Assembly (NCBI GenBank): GCA_937951395.1
Contig: CALFBV010000014.1
Location: 1-14,809 of the forward strand
DNA: 14,809 nucleotides
DNA from: an uncultured Rubritalea sp.
Lineage (GTDB): Bacteria > Verrucomicrobiota > Verrucomicrobiia > Verrucomicrobiales > Akkermansiaceae
Direction: 5' to 3'
Under the pieces are notes generated by a model that saw only the letters and a program-made list of their open reading frames with translations, was not told where the DNA came from and did no database searches. The position numbers were made by a program, and so were the translations under genes. How positions within the stretch are numbered: the stretch's first letter is position 1; the number at the start of each line of letters is the position of its first letter. Positions 6,063 to 13,790 of the stretch are shown here, piece after piece.

Positions 6063-9000
6063 AATTCCCTATAGATGTCTTTGTTATCGCTGAGCCTCAC
6101 TTTGAATTTATCTGGGACTTCTAGTTTGATACGGTTTCCTAGGGTGTTCTGGATGGTGATGATGATGTCTGACTTGCCAGGATATTTCTTGAGAATGCTA
6201 AGGATGTAGTCCAGGTCTTCTTGATCGTGACGGGAGGTCCAGAGATTGAGGTTGAGTGTTTGTTTAGCTTTTTCTTTAGACTTTAGGGTCTCTTTCTTCA
6301 GTAGAGCTTTGATCTGGCTACCACTGACTCTGCGCTGGTCTCCACGGTCATCTTCTTGGATGTTGATGTTCATGCTGACGACATTTCCTGCCTCTAGCAG
6401 ACCTTCTTCTAGGGCGGGGATGTAGCTTTCTGACCAGGATAGAACTTCTCGCACTCCTGTGAGATCCTCGATGAGGATGATGCCAAATGGCTTGCCGGCC
6501 TTGGTGGTGCGGTGCTCTACGCCTTTGATCATTCCGCCTATGACGCGGCGGATCTTTCTGTCGCGGATGTCCACTTCATCGATGGTGTTGATTTTGGTGA
6601 GGCGGTCTTTATTGAGAAGGCTACGGACTGTGTCTAACGGATGACCAGAGGTGTAGTAGCCGAGGAGAGTTTTTTCGTGGTCTAGCCGCTCGTCCTTGCT
6701 CCATTCCTTCACGTAGCCATGAGTAGCCTCGGCTGCCGCTGGAGCTCCGAAGTCCATGCTATCAAACATACTGCCTTGGCCAGATGCCTTGTCCTTGTGC
6801 GTGAGTGATGCGGAGGCGATGACTTGCTCAAGCTTGGCTGTGAGCGTGGCTCTGTTAGATTTGGTGAAGTCTAGTGCGCCGGCCTTGATGAGACTCTCTA
6901 AAATACGCTTATTCACCACCTTGGTATCTAGTCTGTTAGAGAGGTCTTCCATGCTCTCGAATAGACCGTTTTCATTTCTATCTATAATGGCAGTGTGCAT
7001 CGCAGCTTCACCCACGTTCTTGATCGCAGCGAGTCCGTAGCGGATCGCCATCTTGCCAGAAGGTGTTTTCTCTGGGGCAAATTTTAGCATCGACCGGTTG
7101 AGACAGGGTGGGAGGACTTCTATTCCCATACGGTGACATTCTGAGATGAAAATTACGATTTTGTCCGTGTTATTTAGCTCATTTGAAAGCAGACCGCACA
7201 AGAATTCCACTGGGAAGTTTGCTTTCAGATAGGCAGTCCAGTAGGAAATGTGTCCGTAACATGCGGAGTGAGATTTATTGAATCCATAGCCCGCAAAACT
7301 CGCGATTTTATCGAAGATCTTATTCGCGTTATTGGCTGGGATTTGGTTTGTCTCGGCACAGCCAGCCACGAATGTCTTGCGCTGTTCGTCCATGACGGAT
7401 GCCTTTTTCTTACCCATGGCTCGGCGGAGAATGTCCGCACCACCGAGGGTGTAGCCAGCGAGCACTTTTGCGGCATTCTGCACCTGCTCCTGGTAGATCA
7501 TGACTCCGTAGGTATCGCCACAGATAGTCTCTAACAGTGGGTGCTCGTATTGCACTTGAGTCTTGCCTTTTTTGACGTCGATCATCTGGTCGATAAACTG
7601 CATAGCTCCAGGCCTGTAGAGAGCTAGGAGGTCAATGATGTCTTCGATCTTGTCGATGCCATATTTCTTACAGGTCTCGACCATACCACCGGATTCCAGC
7701 TGGAACACACCCATGGTTTCACCACGGTTGAGAAGCTGGAGGGCAGGCTTGTCATCGAGTTCTATCTCGTAGATGTCAAAGTCCGGGGTGTGCTTGTGGA
7801 TGTGATTGATGGAGTCCTGAATGACGGTGAGGTTCTTCAGTCCTAGGAAGTCCATTTTCAGAAGACCGATCTCTGTGATGGCATTCATGTCTGCCTGAGT
7901 CACTACTTCACCTTCCTTCGCGCGGGCGAGTGGCACGTGGACGTCTAGATCTCCGTCACCGATCACTACTCCCGCAGCGTGGACACCGGTGTTTCTGATT
8001 AGACCTTCTAGTTTAGTGGCAAATGTCCACAATTCAGTGAAGGTGGTAGAGGCTTCTACGAGGTCGCGCAGTTCTTGCTTAGCATCCCACTCAGACTGGA
8101 GCGTGACACCGGGCACTGCCTCGATGAGCTTAGCGAGTCTGTCTGCATCTCCGTAGGCGACACCCATCACGCGAGCTACATCACGGAGCACGGACTTAGC
8201 ACCTAGCGTTCCGTAAGTGATGATGTGGGAGACACAGCGCTCGCCATATTTCTCACGCACGTATTGGATCACTTCAGGCCTGCGAGTCTGGCAGAAATCA
8301 ATGTCAACATCGGGAGGTGAAACACGTTCCGGGTTAAGGAATCGCTCAAAGAGTAGGCCGAACATCATCGGGCAGATATCCGTGATCGCCATCGTATAGG
8401 CGACCAGTGAGCCAGCAGCAGAACCACGTCCAGGTCCCACGGGGATGCCTTGCTCGCGGCCCCAGTTAATGAAGTCCGCAGTGATCAAGAAGTAGGAGGC
8501 AAAGCCAAGCGAGTTAATGGTTTCTATCTCGTAGTCTAGACGATCATGGAGTTCTTGGAGCTGTTCTTTTTCGGTAAATTTATTCTTATCCGCGAGCTGC
8601 TTGAGCTTTTTGGGTGGGTAGCGGGTGTCTAGTCCATCGTAGCAGACTTTTCTGAAATACTCTTCACGCTTTGAGCCATCTGGTGGGTCATACTGCGGGT
8701 ATTTTTCAGAGGATGTGGGGTCTAGGATTAGCTCCACATTACACTTCTCTGCTATCTCTAGCGTGGCATCACAGGCGCCTGGAATGTCCTTGAAAAGCTG
8801 GCGCATTTGCTCAGCTGTCTTGAAGTAAACTTGGTTCGAATACGTCTTTCTATTCTCATCTAACAGAAGTCGACCTTCTCCGATACAGATGAGGCAGTCT
8901 AGCGCTTCATGATCTTGTTTTTCTATAAAATGGACATCGTTTGTAGCCACTACCTTTAGCCCGAACTCTTCTGCGAACCCGCGTAAAATAGGAATATTCT

Positions 9001-9571
9001 TAGACTGTCTCTCTAGCTCATGATCCATCAGCTCGATGTAGAGATCCTCCGTGCCATAGATGTCCTTCAGCGTCGCCACTTCCTCACGCGCTTTTTCGAG
9101 ATCACCTTTCTCCAGCCATTCTTGGATGGGCCCTTCATCACAGCCGCTGAGGCAGATGATTCCTTCAGAATACTTTTTGAGAGCTTCTCTATCCACGCGC
9201 GGCTCACCTAGATATTCACCTTCCAGATGGCCGAGAGAGACAAGTTTGGTGAGGTTATTCCAGCCGATGGTGTTTTTAGCGAGGAGGATGATGTTGGTGG
9301 AGCGCTTACGTCCGGGAAAATCTTTTTTCTGGGTCAGCTCAGAGGGTGCTAGGCACATCACACAGCCAAGAATGGGCTTTACCTTGGCGGCCATCATCTT
9401 CTGGTAGAACACCACCGCACCATATAAGTTTCCATGGTCAGTCATTGCTACAGCGGGCATTCCCATCTCGGCGGTTTTCGTCGCTAGGTCCTTGATCCTC
9501 ACGATCGAGTCCTTCACCGAGTATTCTGTATGCACGTGTAGGTGTACAAATGATGGGTCAACTGTTTCCAT
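6044..9571 (-). CDS. dnaE: DNA polymerase III subunit alpha (replicative polymerase)
   Basis: This 1175-aa protein is the DnaE-type catalytic subunit of the replicative polymerase; E. coli DnaE has 1160 residues. The PHP domain (about 7-285) opens with HLHVHTEYSVKDS and includes MTDHGNLYG (43-51) and ATNDVHF (209-215). The polymerase active site shows GPGRGSAAGS (379-388) and PDVDIDFC (420-427), with catalytic Asp423 and Asp425 and the third Asp at 574 in KMDFLGLKN. Finger and beta-clamp-binding regions follow, with TSGHPLD, then an OB-fold at about 1007-1085. There is no intein, no fused exonuclease and no frameshift. In the PHP domain two usual metal ligands are changed: the Glu of the GCE motif is Val71 and the His of the HL-LLAKN motif is Asn93. 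Proofreading by this PHP domain is therefore doubtful. The start is supported by AAGAGA just upstream and by immediate entry into the PHP domain. Confidence 0.97.
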   Translation of the reverse strand: METVDPSFVHLHVHTEYSVKDSIVRIKDLATKTAEMGMPAVAMTDHGNLYGAVVFYQKMMAAKVKPILGCVMCLAPSELTQKKDFPGRKRSTNIILLAKNTIGWNNLTKLVSLGHLEGEYLGEPRVDREALKKYSEGIICLSGCDEGPIQEWLEKGDLEKAREEVATLKDIYGTEDLYIELMDHELERQSKNIPILRGFAEEFGLKVVATNDVHFIEKQDHEALDCLICIGEGRLLLDENRKTYSNQVYFKTAEQMRQLFKDIPGACDATLEIAEKCNVELILDPTSSEKYPQYDPPDGSKREEYFRKVCYDGLDTRYPPKKLKQLADKNKFTEKEQLQELHDRLDYEIETINSLGFASYFLITADFINWGREQGIPVGPGRGSAAGSLVAYTMAITDICPMMFGLLFERFLNPERVSPPDVDIDFCQTRRPEVIQYVREKYGERCVSHIITYGTLGAKSVLRDVARVMGVAYGDADRLAKLIEAVPGVTLQSEWDAKQELRDLVEASTTFTELWTFATKLEGLIRNTGVHAAGVVIGDGDLDVHVPLARAKEGEVVTQADMNAITEIGLLKMDFLGLKNLTVIQDSINHIHKHTPDFDIYEIELDDKPALQLLNRGETMGVFQLESGGMVETCKKYGIDKIEDIIDLLALYRPGAMQFIDQMIDVKKGKTQVQYEHPLLETICGDTYGVMIYQEQVQNAAKVLAGYTLGGADILRRAMGKKKASVMDEQRKTFVAGCAETNQIPANNANKIFDKIASFAGYGFNKSHSACYGHISYWTAYLKANFPVEFLCGLLSNELNNTDKIVIFISECHRMGIEVLPPCLNRSMLKFAPEKTPSGKMAIRYGLAAIKNVGEAAMHTAIIDRNENGLFESMEDLSNRLDTKVVNKRILESLIKAGALDFTKSNRATLTAKLEQVIASASLTHKDKASGQGSMFDSMDFGAPAAAEATHGYVKEWSKDERLDHEKTLLGYYTSGHPLDTVRSLLNKDRLTKINTIDEVDIRDRKIRRVIGGMIKGVEHRTTKAGKPFGIILIEDLTGVREVLSWSESYIPALEEGLLEAGNVVSMNINIQEDDRGDQRRVSGSQIKALLKKETLKSKEKAKQTLNLNLWTSRHDQEDLDYILSILKKYPGKSDIIITIQNTLGNRIKLEVPDKFKVRLSDNKDIYRELERFIG

Positions 9572-9592
9572 GTTTTCTCTTAAGTTAAGATT

Positions 9593-9620
9593 ACTCTAGC
9601 GAGAAAATTTCTCCTGACAA
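9593..9620 (-). promoter_or_regulatory. Candidate dnaE promoter with a palindrome in its spacer
   Basis: On the minus strand TTGTCA (9620-9615), a 16-nt spacer and TAGAGT (9598-9593) lie 21 nt before the ATG. The spacer contains the perfect inverted repeat GAGAAAATTTCTC (9601-9613), which would sit between the two polymerase contacts and could be an operator. The -10 box is a weak match. Of the 300-nt gap to the next gene (9572-9871), only this element and the promoter at 9837-9864 stand out; the 216 nt between them (9621-9836) show no gene or structure I can support. Confidence 0.4.
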
Positions 9621-9836
9621 TCAACTAACTGAGAAACTATTCAGAGACTATTCCTCGGAGGCATTTATTGTAAATTTTGGTTCGTGACTGAGGGTATTAG
9701 ATCGCAGTAAAGCGTTTTATTCTGGTTAGTTTCGATAGACGTTAATCTTCCTTGTAAAGCTGAACATGATGAAAACAGCACTCTTGCAGGCGATTTCAAA
9801 TATTCTGTATTTTCAGTAATTACTGGAAGTTTTGAG

Positions 9837-9864
9837 TTGTATTTCTGTATTACTCTGCTGTAAT
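9837..9864 (+). promoter_or_regulatory. Candidate promoter of the membrane gene pair
   Basis: TTGTAT (9837-9842), a 16-nt spacer and TGTAAT (9859-9864) stand 7 nt before the ATG at 9872. The -10 differs from TATAAT at one base; the -35 is poor. The geometry is identical to that upstream of 1289 and 13539 and would give a message starting at about the start codon. Confidence 0.4.
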
Positions 9865-9871
9865 ACGCAGC

Positions 9872-10804
9872 ATGGACAACGAATACAAACCACCAAATAC
9901 GGATCCGAGCAAAGAGACAAATGCCCCGAGTCAAAATACCTCTACGTGTGTAGTGATCTGTTTGGCTACTGCGGCGGTGTCAGTTTTGTATCGATTGTTG
10001 GTTCTAGGATATAAAGAGCAGTCTGCGTTGCTGTTCATCGGCATTCCGCTGGTATTGTCACTCTTGCTAGCGCAGTCACCACGTCCGAAAAGCGCCACGG
10101 GAGTGATCATGAAGGGGATCACTCTGTTTTTGTTGTTGTTTGGTGTTTTGATGTTTGAGGGCTTGATCTGTATTCTGATGGCAGCACCACTGTTTTATCT
10201 TGTGGGAAGTATCGTAGCTGTAATCGTGGAGCGGAGAAAAGCAAAATGGTATAAGGATAAAATGAATTGTAGCTGTATCTTGGTGATTGCACTGATGAGT
10301 CTGGAGGGTGTGAGTGATGCGCTGTCATTTGGCAGGGAGGAAGTGGTGGTGGTAAAGCGTGAGGTGAGCATTAGCCCATCTGAGGTGATGCAAAAGCTCG
10401 CGGAGCAACCGAGTTTTGATCTGGCAGAACTTCCGCTGTTCTTAAAACTAGGATTTCCGACTCCGCAGGTAGTGAATGGGGAAGGGATAGCAGTGGGGGA
10501 TGAGCGGGTAGTCCATCTGGCTGGAGGTGAGGGCGAACCTGGAGATCTGGTGGTAAAGGTGGTGGAATCTAACGCTAATAAAGTAGTGTTCGCATTAGTG
10601 AAAGATGACAGTCACATCGATCACTGGCTGGGCTGGAAGACGGTCACATGGGAAGTAGGCACTAGCACGGCGGGTGTGACAGAGGTAAGTATCTCAATGA
10701 GCTACACGCGTAAACTTGACCCTGCTTGGTATTTTAAACCAGTGGAAAGATATGCCGTGAGCAAGGCGGGTGAGTATTTCTTGGAGAGTATGTTTGATGA
10801 ATAA
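9872..10804 (+). CDS. Multi-helix membrane protein with a probable SRPBCC-like C-terminal domain
   Basis: The 310-aa product has two parts. A polar N-terminus (1-24, Pro/Thr/Asn-rich) leads into about four or five hydrophobic helices (roughly 26-46, 51-68, 82-96, 98-119, 133-150). The soluble tail (about 165-310) begins SPSEVMQKLAEQPSFDLAEL. It runs through FLKLGFPTP, RVVHLAGGEGEPGDLVVKVVE and a strand pair ending SMSYTRKL, then a C-terminal helix DPAWYFKPVERYAVSKAGEY. This order, helix-strands with a long closing amphipathic helix after W-Y-F-x-P-x-E-R, resembles SRPBCC (START-like) domains that bind hydrophobic ligands. It is a pattern judgement, not a database match. The gene overlaps the next by 8 bp, so the two are translationally coupled and their products probably act together on a membrane-associated or hydrophobic substrate. 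Confidence 0.7.
   Translation: MDNEYKPPNTDPSKETNAPSQNTSTCVVICLATAAVSVLYRLLVLGYKEQSALLFIGIPLVLSLLLAQSPRPKSATGVIMKGITLFLLLFGVLMFEGLICILMAAPLFYLVGSIVAVIVERRKAKWYKDKMNCSCILVIALMSLEGVSDALSFGREEVVVVKREVSISPSEVMQKLAEQPSFDLAELPLFLKLGFPTPQVVNGEGIAVGDERVVHLAGGEGEPGDLVVKVVESNANKVVFALVKDDSHIDHWLGWKTVTWEVGTSTAGVTEVSISMSYTRKLDPAWYFKPVERYAVSKAGEYFLESMFDE
10783..10788 (+). promoter_or_regulatory. Shine-Dalgarno site that fixes the methyltransferase start
   Basis: GGAGAG lies 8 nt before the ATG at 10797 and is the best ribosome site in the window. It selects this ATG over the upstream in-frame ATG at 10770, which has no such site and would add nine residues. The arrangement ATGAATAA puts the start inside the end of the previous gene. 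Confidence 0.7.
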
Positions 10805-12086
10805 ATCCACAATGATCGAGGCGGTAGCTTTGTATTGGCCTATGGCATTGGCTGGGGTTTTGTATGTGCTACAGAAGGAATCTAGCAAAAACCTGAAATG
10901 CACTTTAACCGCAGGGATGATGGCAAGTGCGTGGGTGGCTGCTACGCTGCCTTGGCTGAATGATATTTCTGTAAATGCGGAATTCTGGAGCTTTCAGGTA
11001 GAGCATGGCTACAGTCTTAAAAACTTACCTCTGAGCCTCTACGTGGGGTGGATTTTACTCTGGGGAGTGGTGCCAGCGTTCTTGTTGAAATTTCTGAAGG
11101 CAGGGTGGATCATTGCGGCTATGATTCTGTTAGATGTTTTCACGATGGGGCTATTCTCACCTGTGATGAAACTTACCTCTAGCTCTTGGCTATGGGGTGA
11201 AGCTCTGCTGGTGATCATCAGTCTAGTACCTGCGGTGTTCCTCGCGAAATGGGTGATCCAGGACGAGCTTGTGGGGTGGAGAGCCACACTTATTTCTGCA
11301 GCATTTGTGATGTTGATTTTGATAGTGCTGCCTACGTGCAACGAGGCTGTGAGGGTGGATTTACTGGGGAAATGGAAGGGTTATTCACTGGTAGGAAAAT
11401 GTCTATGGATCATACTTTTGCTAGTGGTTAGCATGCCTGGGGTCGCTGGCGTGATGGAGTTTAGCAAGGTGGGGAAAGGCACACCTATTCCGTATGATGC
11501 ACCTAAAAACTTAGTAACATCAGGTGTATACACCTACATCCAAAACCCGATGCAGCTGAGCATGGTATTAGTACTATTAGTCTGGGGCTGGATGATGGGA
11601 TCTTGGTTTGTGGTGAGTCTGGGACTGGTGGCTGTGGTCTATAGTGTGGGGATAGCGCGGTGGTCTGAGAGCGTGGATCTGGAGCAGAGATATGGTGACG
11701 GCTGGCGGAAGTATGATGCCCAGATAGATGCCTGGAAATGTAGACTTACTCCAGTTTGGATACAGGCAGAAAATGCGAGTATTTATGTGGATGCAGACTG
11801 TTCAGTTTGTCATTCTCTAGGGATATGGATCACTAAACGGGAGCCCATTTCACTCGACCTCCATCCTGCTAGCGAGTGGCGTGGTGAGCCGTTAAAAAGA
11901 ATCACTTACGTAGACCCTAATACTGGTGAGAAGCTAGAAGGTGTGCTTGCTATGGGTAAGGTTTTCCAGCACATGCACCTCGGCTGGGCGTGGCTGGGGT
12001 GGGTGATCTCACTTCCAGGGTTGGCGTGGCTCATACAGCACGCGATAGATGCAGGGGGCGGGGGAAAACAGGGCGGTAAGATTTGA
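10797..12086 (+). CDS. Membrane methyltransferase (ICMT-like) fused to a DCC1-like thiol-disulfide domain
   Basis: The 429-aa protein has three parts. Residues 1-215 carry about six hydrophobic helices of no clear family. Residues 220-320 match the isoprenylcysteine methyltransferase/phospholipid methyltransferase pattern: GKGTPIPYDAPKNLVTSGVY, YIQNPMQLS (247-255), a helix pair, then the S-AdoMet-binding region with E292 and L-E-Q-R-Y-G-D-G-W-R-K-Y. Residues about 327-415 resemble DCC1-like (DUF393) domains: IYVDADCSVC with C335 and C338, a helix, and the later segment EKLEGVLAMGKVFQHMHLGW, ending in a hydrophobic helix. The usual DGxCxxC is DADCSVC here. The predicted activity is methyl transfer to a membrane-associated acceptor with a linked redox function. 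The acceptor is unknown. It is coupled to the preceding SRPBCC-like gene by an 8-bp overlap. A ready hairpin terminator is not seen after the stop, only a T-run at 12092-12098. Confidence 0.78.
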   Translation: MNKSTMIEAVALYWPMALAGVLYVLQKESSKNLKCTLTAGMMASAWVAATLPWLNDISVNAEFWSFQVEHGYSLKNLPLSLYVGWILLWGVVPAFLLKFLKAGWIIAAMILLDVFTMGLFSPVMKLTSSSWLWGEALLVIISLVPAVFLAKWVIQDELVGWRATLISAAFVMLILIVLPTCNEAVRVDLLGKWKGYSLVGKCLWIILLLVVSMPGVAGVMEFSKVGKGTPIPYDAPKNLVTSGVYTYIQNPMQLSMVLVLLVWGWMMGSWFVVSLGLVAVVYSVGIARWSESVDLEQRYGDGWRKYDAQIDAWKCRLTPVWIQAENASIYVDADCSVCHSLGIWITKREPISLDLHPASEWRGEPLKRITYVDPNTGEKLEGVLAMGKVFQHMHLGWAWLGWVISLPGLAWLIQHAIDAGGGGKQGGKI

Positions 12087-12176
12087 TGGTGTTTTTTTAG
12101 ATAGAACGCGGGAATGTGTTCGCTATAGATGGTGTAGAGTCAGATGACAGCCACTAAATAACGACAAAGTGGACAT

Positions 12177-12205
12177 TTGGCGATATCGCGCATAGCTTGC
12201 GCCAA
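12177..12205. repeat. Nested inverted repeats upstream of the thioredoxin-like gene
   Basis: TTGGCG (12177-12182) is complementary to CGCCAA (12200-12205). Inside it, GCGCA (12188-12192) pairs with TGCGC (12198-12202) around TAGCT. CGATATCG (12181-12188) is itself a palindrome. The right arm can therefore pair in two ways. It lies about 60 nt before the next start codon and may be an operator or a leader hairpin; no T-tract follows, so it is not a terminator. I cannot name a convincing promoter in the 180-nt gap 12087-12266. Confidence 0.4.
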
Positions 12206-12266
12206 GTAATATGAATAGTAACGAGAGTAAAGGAGAAGCTTATCGTTCAACAACCAATCTATAAAA

Positions 12267-13415
12267 ATGATGAAACTAAAACTAAAAACGATAACATTAG
12301 CAGCAACTGCTACCGTAGCAATCTCTGGAGCTGCTCAGGCTTTCCAGGAAACAGCAGAAAAAGCAGCGCCAGCGGCACCTGCAGCACCCGTAGCTGAGGC
12401 AAAGCTCCTCGGAGTAGGCTCAGTAGCACCAGCGCTCGAAGGAGTGACCTGGGTTCAGGGTGATGCTGTGGAAAGCATGGACGAAAAGGGCAAGCTCTAC
12501 ATCGTAGAATGCTGGGCAACATGGTGCGGGCCATGCATCCAGATCATTCCTCACATGAATAATCTGCATAAGAAATATGCAGACAAAGGACTCGTCATCG
12601 TAGGCATGAACGTCTGGGAAGAAGGTCTAGAAGTATCTCAGAAATTCGTAAAAGAGCAGGGAGACGGAATGGCATACCGTGTGGCCTACTCAGGCGGCAA
12701 GGAGTCTAAGTTCACTAGCTCATGGCTAGAAGCATCTAAGACAAATGGCATCCCTACAGCATTCGCAGTCAGAGATGGTAAGATCATTTTCAAAGGCCAC
12801 CCTGGGGGACTAAATGATAAGACCATTGAGAGCATGATGGCAGCAGATTTTGATGCTGAAGCTTTCGCAAAAGAGCAGGTAGTTGAAGAGGCTAAAAGCA
12901 AGGCATTCTCAGATAAGATCCGTGGGCTTTTCCAAACGCAAGACTGGGCAGGAATCAAGGAGCTCGCTATGACTGACGAGTTTGTAAAAGGTAAGCAAGA
13001 TGCAGCTGGTCTCATCGGCCAAGCGAACCAACAGTTAGGTGACTGGGATGCGCAGGCAGTCCTTCTTAAGGAGATCACTGATGGTAAGTATGGTAAAGAC
13101 ACCAAGGCGACTCAGATCCTCGGATACGGTTTCGCAACAGTGGAAGCTAATGACAAGGTGAAGGAGCTCGCAGCTAAGCTAGAGCCACTCTATACAGGTG
13201 ACCAGGTCCCCTCAGAAACAGACTTCTTCGGCCGTGTAGCACACGCACGTGTTCTCTTCCTCGTAGGAAAGAATGATGCAGCAGTGACACAGCTAGAAGG
13301 CGTAAAAGCAGCAGTCAGCAAGAAGGCAGGTCAGCAAGGAGTCGCTGAGTTCGTAGCTAAGCTAGACGAAAGCATCGCAGGAATCAAGGAGGGCAAATTT
13401 CCTCCATTCAAGTAA
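12267..13415 (+). CDS. Exported thioredoxin-like (TlpA/ResA-type) protein with helical C-terminal extension
   Basis: The 382-aa product carries a signal peptide (residues 1-25, KLKLK then a hydrophobic core, ending A-A-Q-A) and an Ala/Pro/Glu-rich linker (26-46). The thioredoxin-fold domain covers about 47-195. It has the active site W-C-G-P-C (Cys87, Cys90) in ECWATWCGPC and the cis-proline at 163 in NGIPTAFAV. The redox site implies thiol-disulfide exchange outside the cytoplasm. The remaining half (about 200-382) is Ala/Lys/Glu-rich and helical, with TPR-like spacing around DWAGIKELAM and DWDAQAVLLKEI, and ends EGKFPPFK. Its partner is not visible in the sequence. No Shine-Dalgarno site precedes the ATG; AGGAG at 12231-12235 is too far. 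A second ATG directly follows the first. The gene ends in its own strong terminator. Confidence 0.9.
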   Translation: MMKLKLKTITLAATATVAISGAAQAFQETAEKAAPAAPAAPVAEAKLLGVGSVAPALEGVTWVQGDAVESMDEKGKLYIVECWATWCGPCIQIIPHMNNLHKKYADKGLVIVGMNVWEEGLEVSQKFVKEQGDGMAYRVAYSGGKESKFTSSWLEASKTNGIPTAFAVRDGKIIFKGHPGGLNDKTIESMMAADFDAEAFAKEQVVEEAKSKAFSDKIRGLFQTQDWAGIKELAMTDEFVKGKQDAAGLIGQANQQLGDWDAQAVLLKEITDGKYGKDTKATQILGYGFATVEANDKVKELAAKLEPLYTGDQVPSETDFFGRVAHARVLFLVGKNDAAVTQLEGVKAAVSKKAGQQGVAEFVAKLDESIAGIKEGKFPPFK

Positions 13416-13451
13416 TACGATTTCAGAGAGCAGATAGATCAACAAAATTTC

Positions 13452-13486
13452 AAAGACGAGCACTCAAAAGGGTGTTCGTCTTTTTT
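13452..13486 (+). terminator. Rho-independent terminator of the thioredoxin-like gene
   Basis: AAAGACGAGCAC (13452-13463) pairs with GTGTTCGTCTTT (13472-13483) with a single G-T pair, around an 8-nt loop. The run of T at 13481-13486 completes it. It lies about 35 nt after the stop codon. Confidence 0.93.
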
Positions 13487-13503
13487 ATTGGGGTTGATCC
13501 TGC

Positions 13504-13531
13504 TTGAAACTAGCTATTTAGGGCGTATACT
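13504..13531 (+). promoter_or_regulatory. Promoter of the 83-aa / nucleotidyltransferase module
   Basis: TTGAAA (13504-13509), a 16-nt spacer and TATACT (13526-13531) are followed by 7 nt and the ATG at 13539. Both boxes match the consensus well. Transcription should begin at about 13538, so this message is predicted to be leaderless, in agreement with the absence of a Shine-Dalgarno site. Confidence 0.65.
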
Positions 13532-13538
13532 AGTAACC

Positions 13539-13790
13539 ATGAGTCACGAGCAGGAAATAGTCGAAATAGCGAATGCTAAATACGCGCGGAGGATAGCGCG
13601 TGCTAGATCGATGACTGGTGAAGAGCGCCTGCTAGAAAGTATGGAGCTATTTGAAGAATCTCTGGAGCGGATGAAAGCTGGGGTGAGATTTAGGCATCCA
13701 GAGTTCACTGAAGATGAAATACTGGCAAAGGTGAATGAGCAGCTCAAGATGATCAGAGCGGCAGAAAAAGTGACCGTAATGACACCATGA
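13539..13790 (+). CDS. Small helical protein, first gene of a nucleotidyltransferase module
   Basis: The 83-aa product is highly charged and predicted all-helical. Visible segments are EIANAKYARRIARARSMTGEE, LLESMELFEESLERMKAGVR, then the short motif RHPEFTEDEILAKVNEQL and IRAAEK. The pattern of M-T-x-E-E-R, a helix, A-G-[IV]-R-x-x-H-P, a turn, and E-x-x-x-x-V/L is one I associate with small proteins placed directly before nucleotidyltransferase-fold genes in cyanobacteria, planctomycetes and related groups. Its own activity is unknown; an antitoxin-like or partner role is inferred from position. An in-frame TTG at 13488 would give a longer form, but it overlaps the terminator and the promoter, so the ATG at 13539 is preferred. 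The stop overlaps the next start in ATGA. Confidence 0.78.
   Translation: MSHEQEIVEIANAKYARRIARARSMTGEERLLESMELFEESLERMKAGVRFRHPEFTEDEILAKVNEQLKMIRAAEKVTVMTP

Noticed and set aside
6459..9407. Several 60-115 codon plus-strand frames inside dnaE
   Set aside because: They are antisense shadows of a conserved gene whose domains are intact from end to end.
9665..9934. 89-codon minus-strand frame in the gap upstream of dnaE
   Set aside because: No recognisable domain, no ribosome site, and it overlaps the promoter and start of the plus-strand membrane gene.
10770..10796. Upstream ATG that would lengthen the methyltransferase by nine residues
   Set aside because: It lacks a ribosome site, whereas GGAGAG is 8 nt before the ATG at 10797, and the extra residues do not fit a signal or helix start.
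13488..13538. TTG start extending the 83-aa protein to 100 aa
   Set aside because: The extension would be translated from the -35/-10 region and overlaps the T-tract of the upstream terminator.
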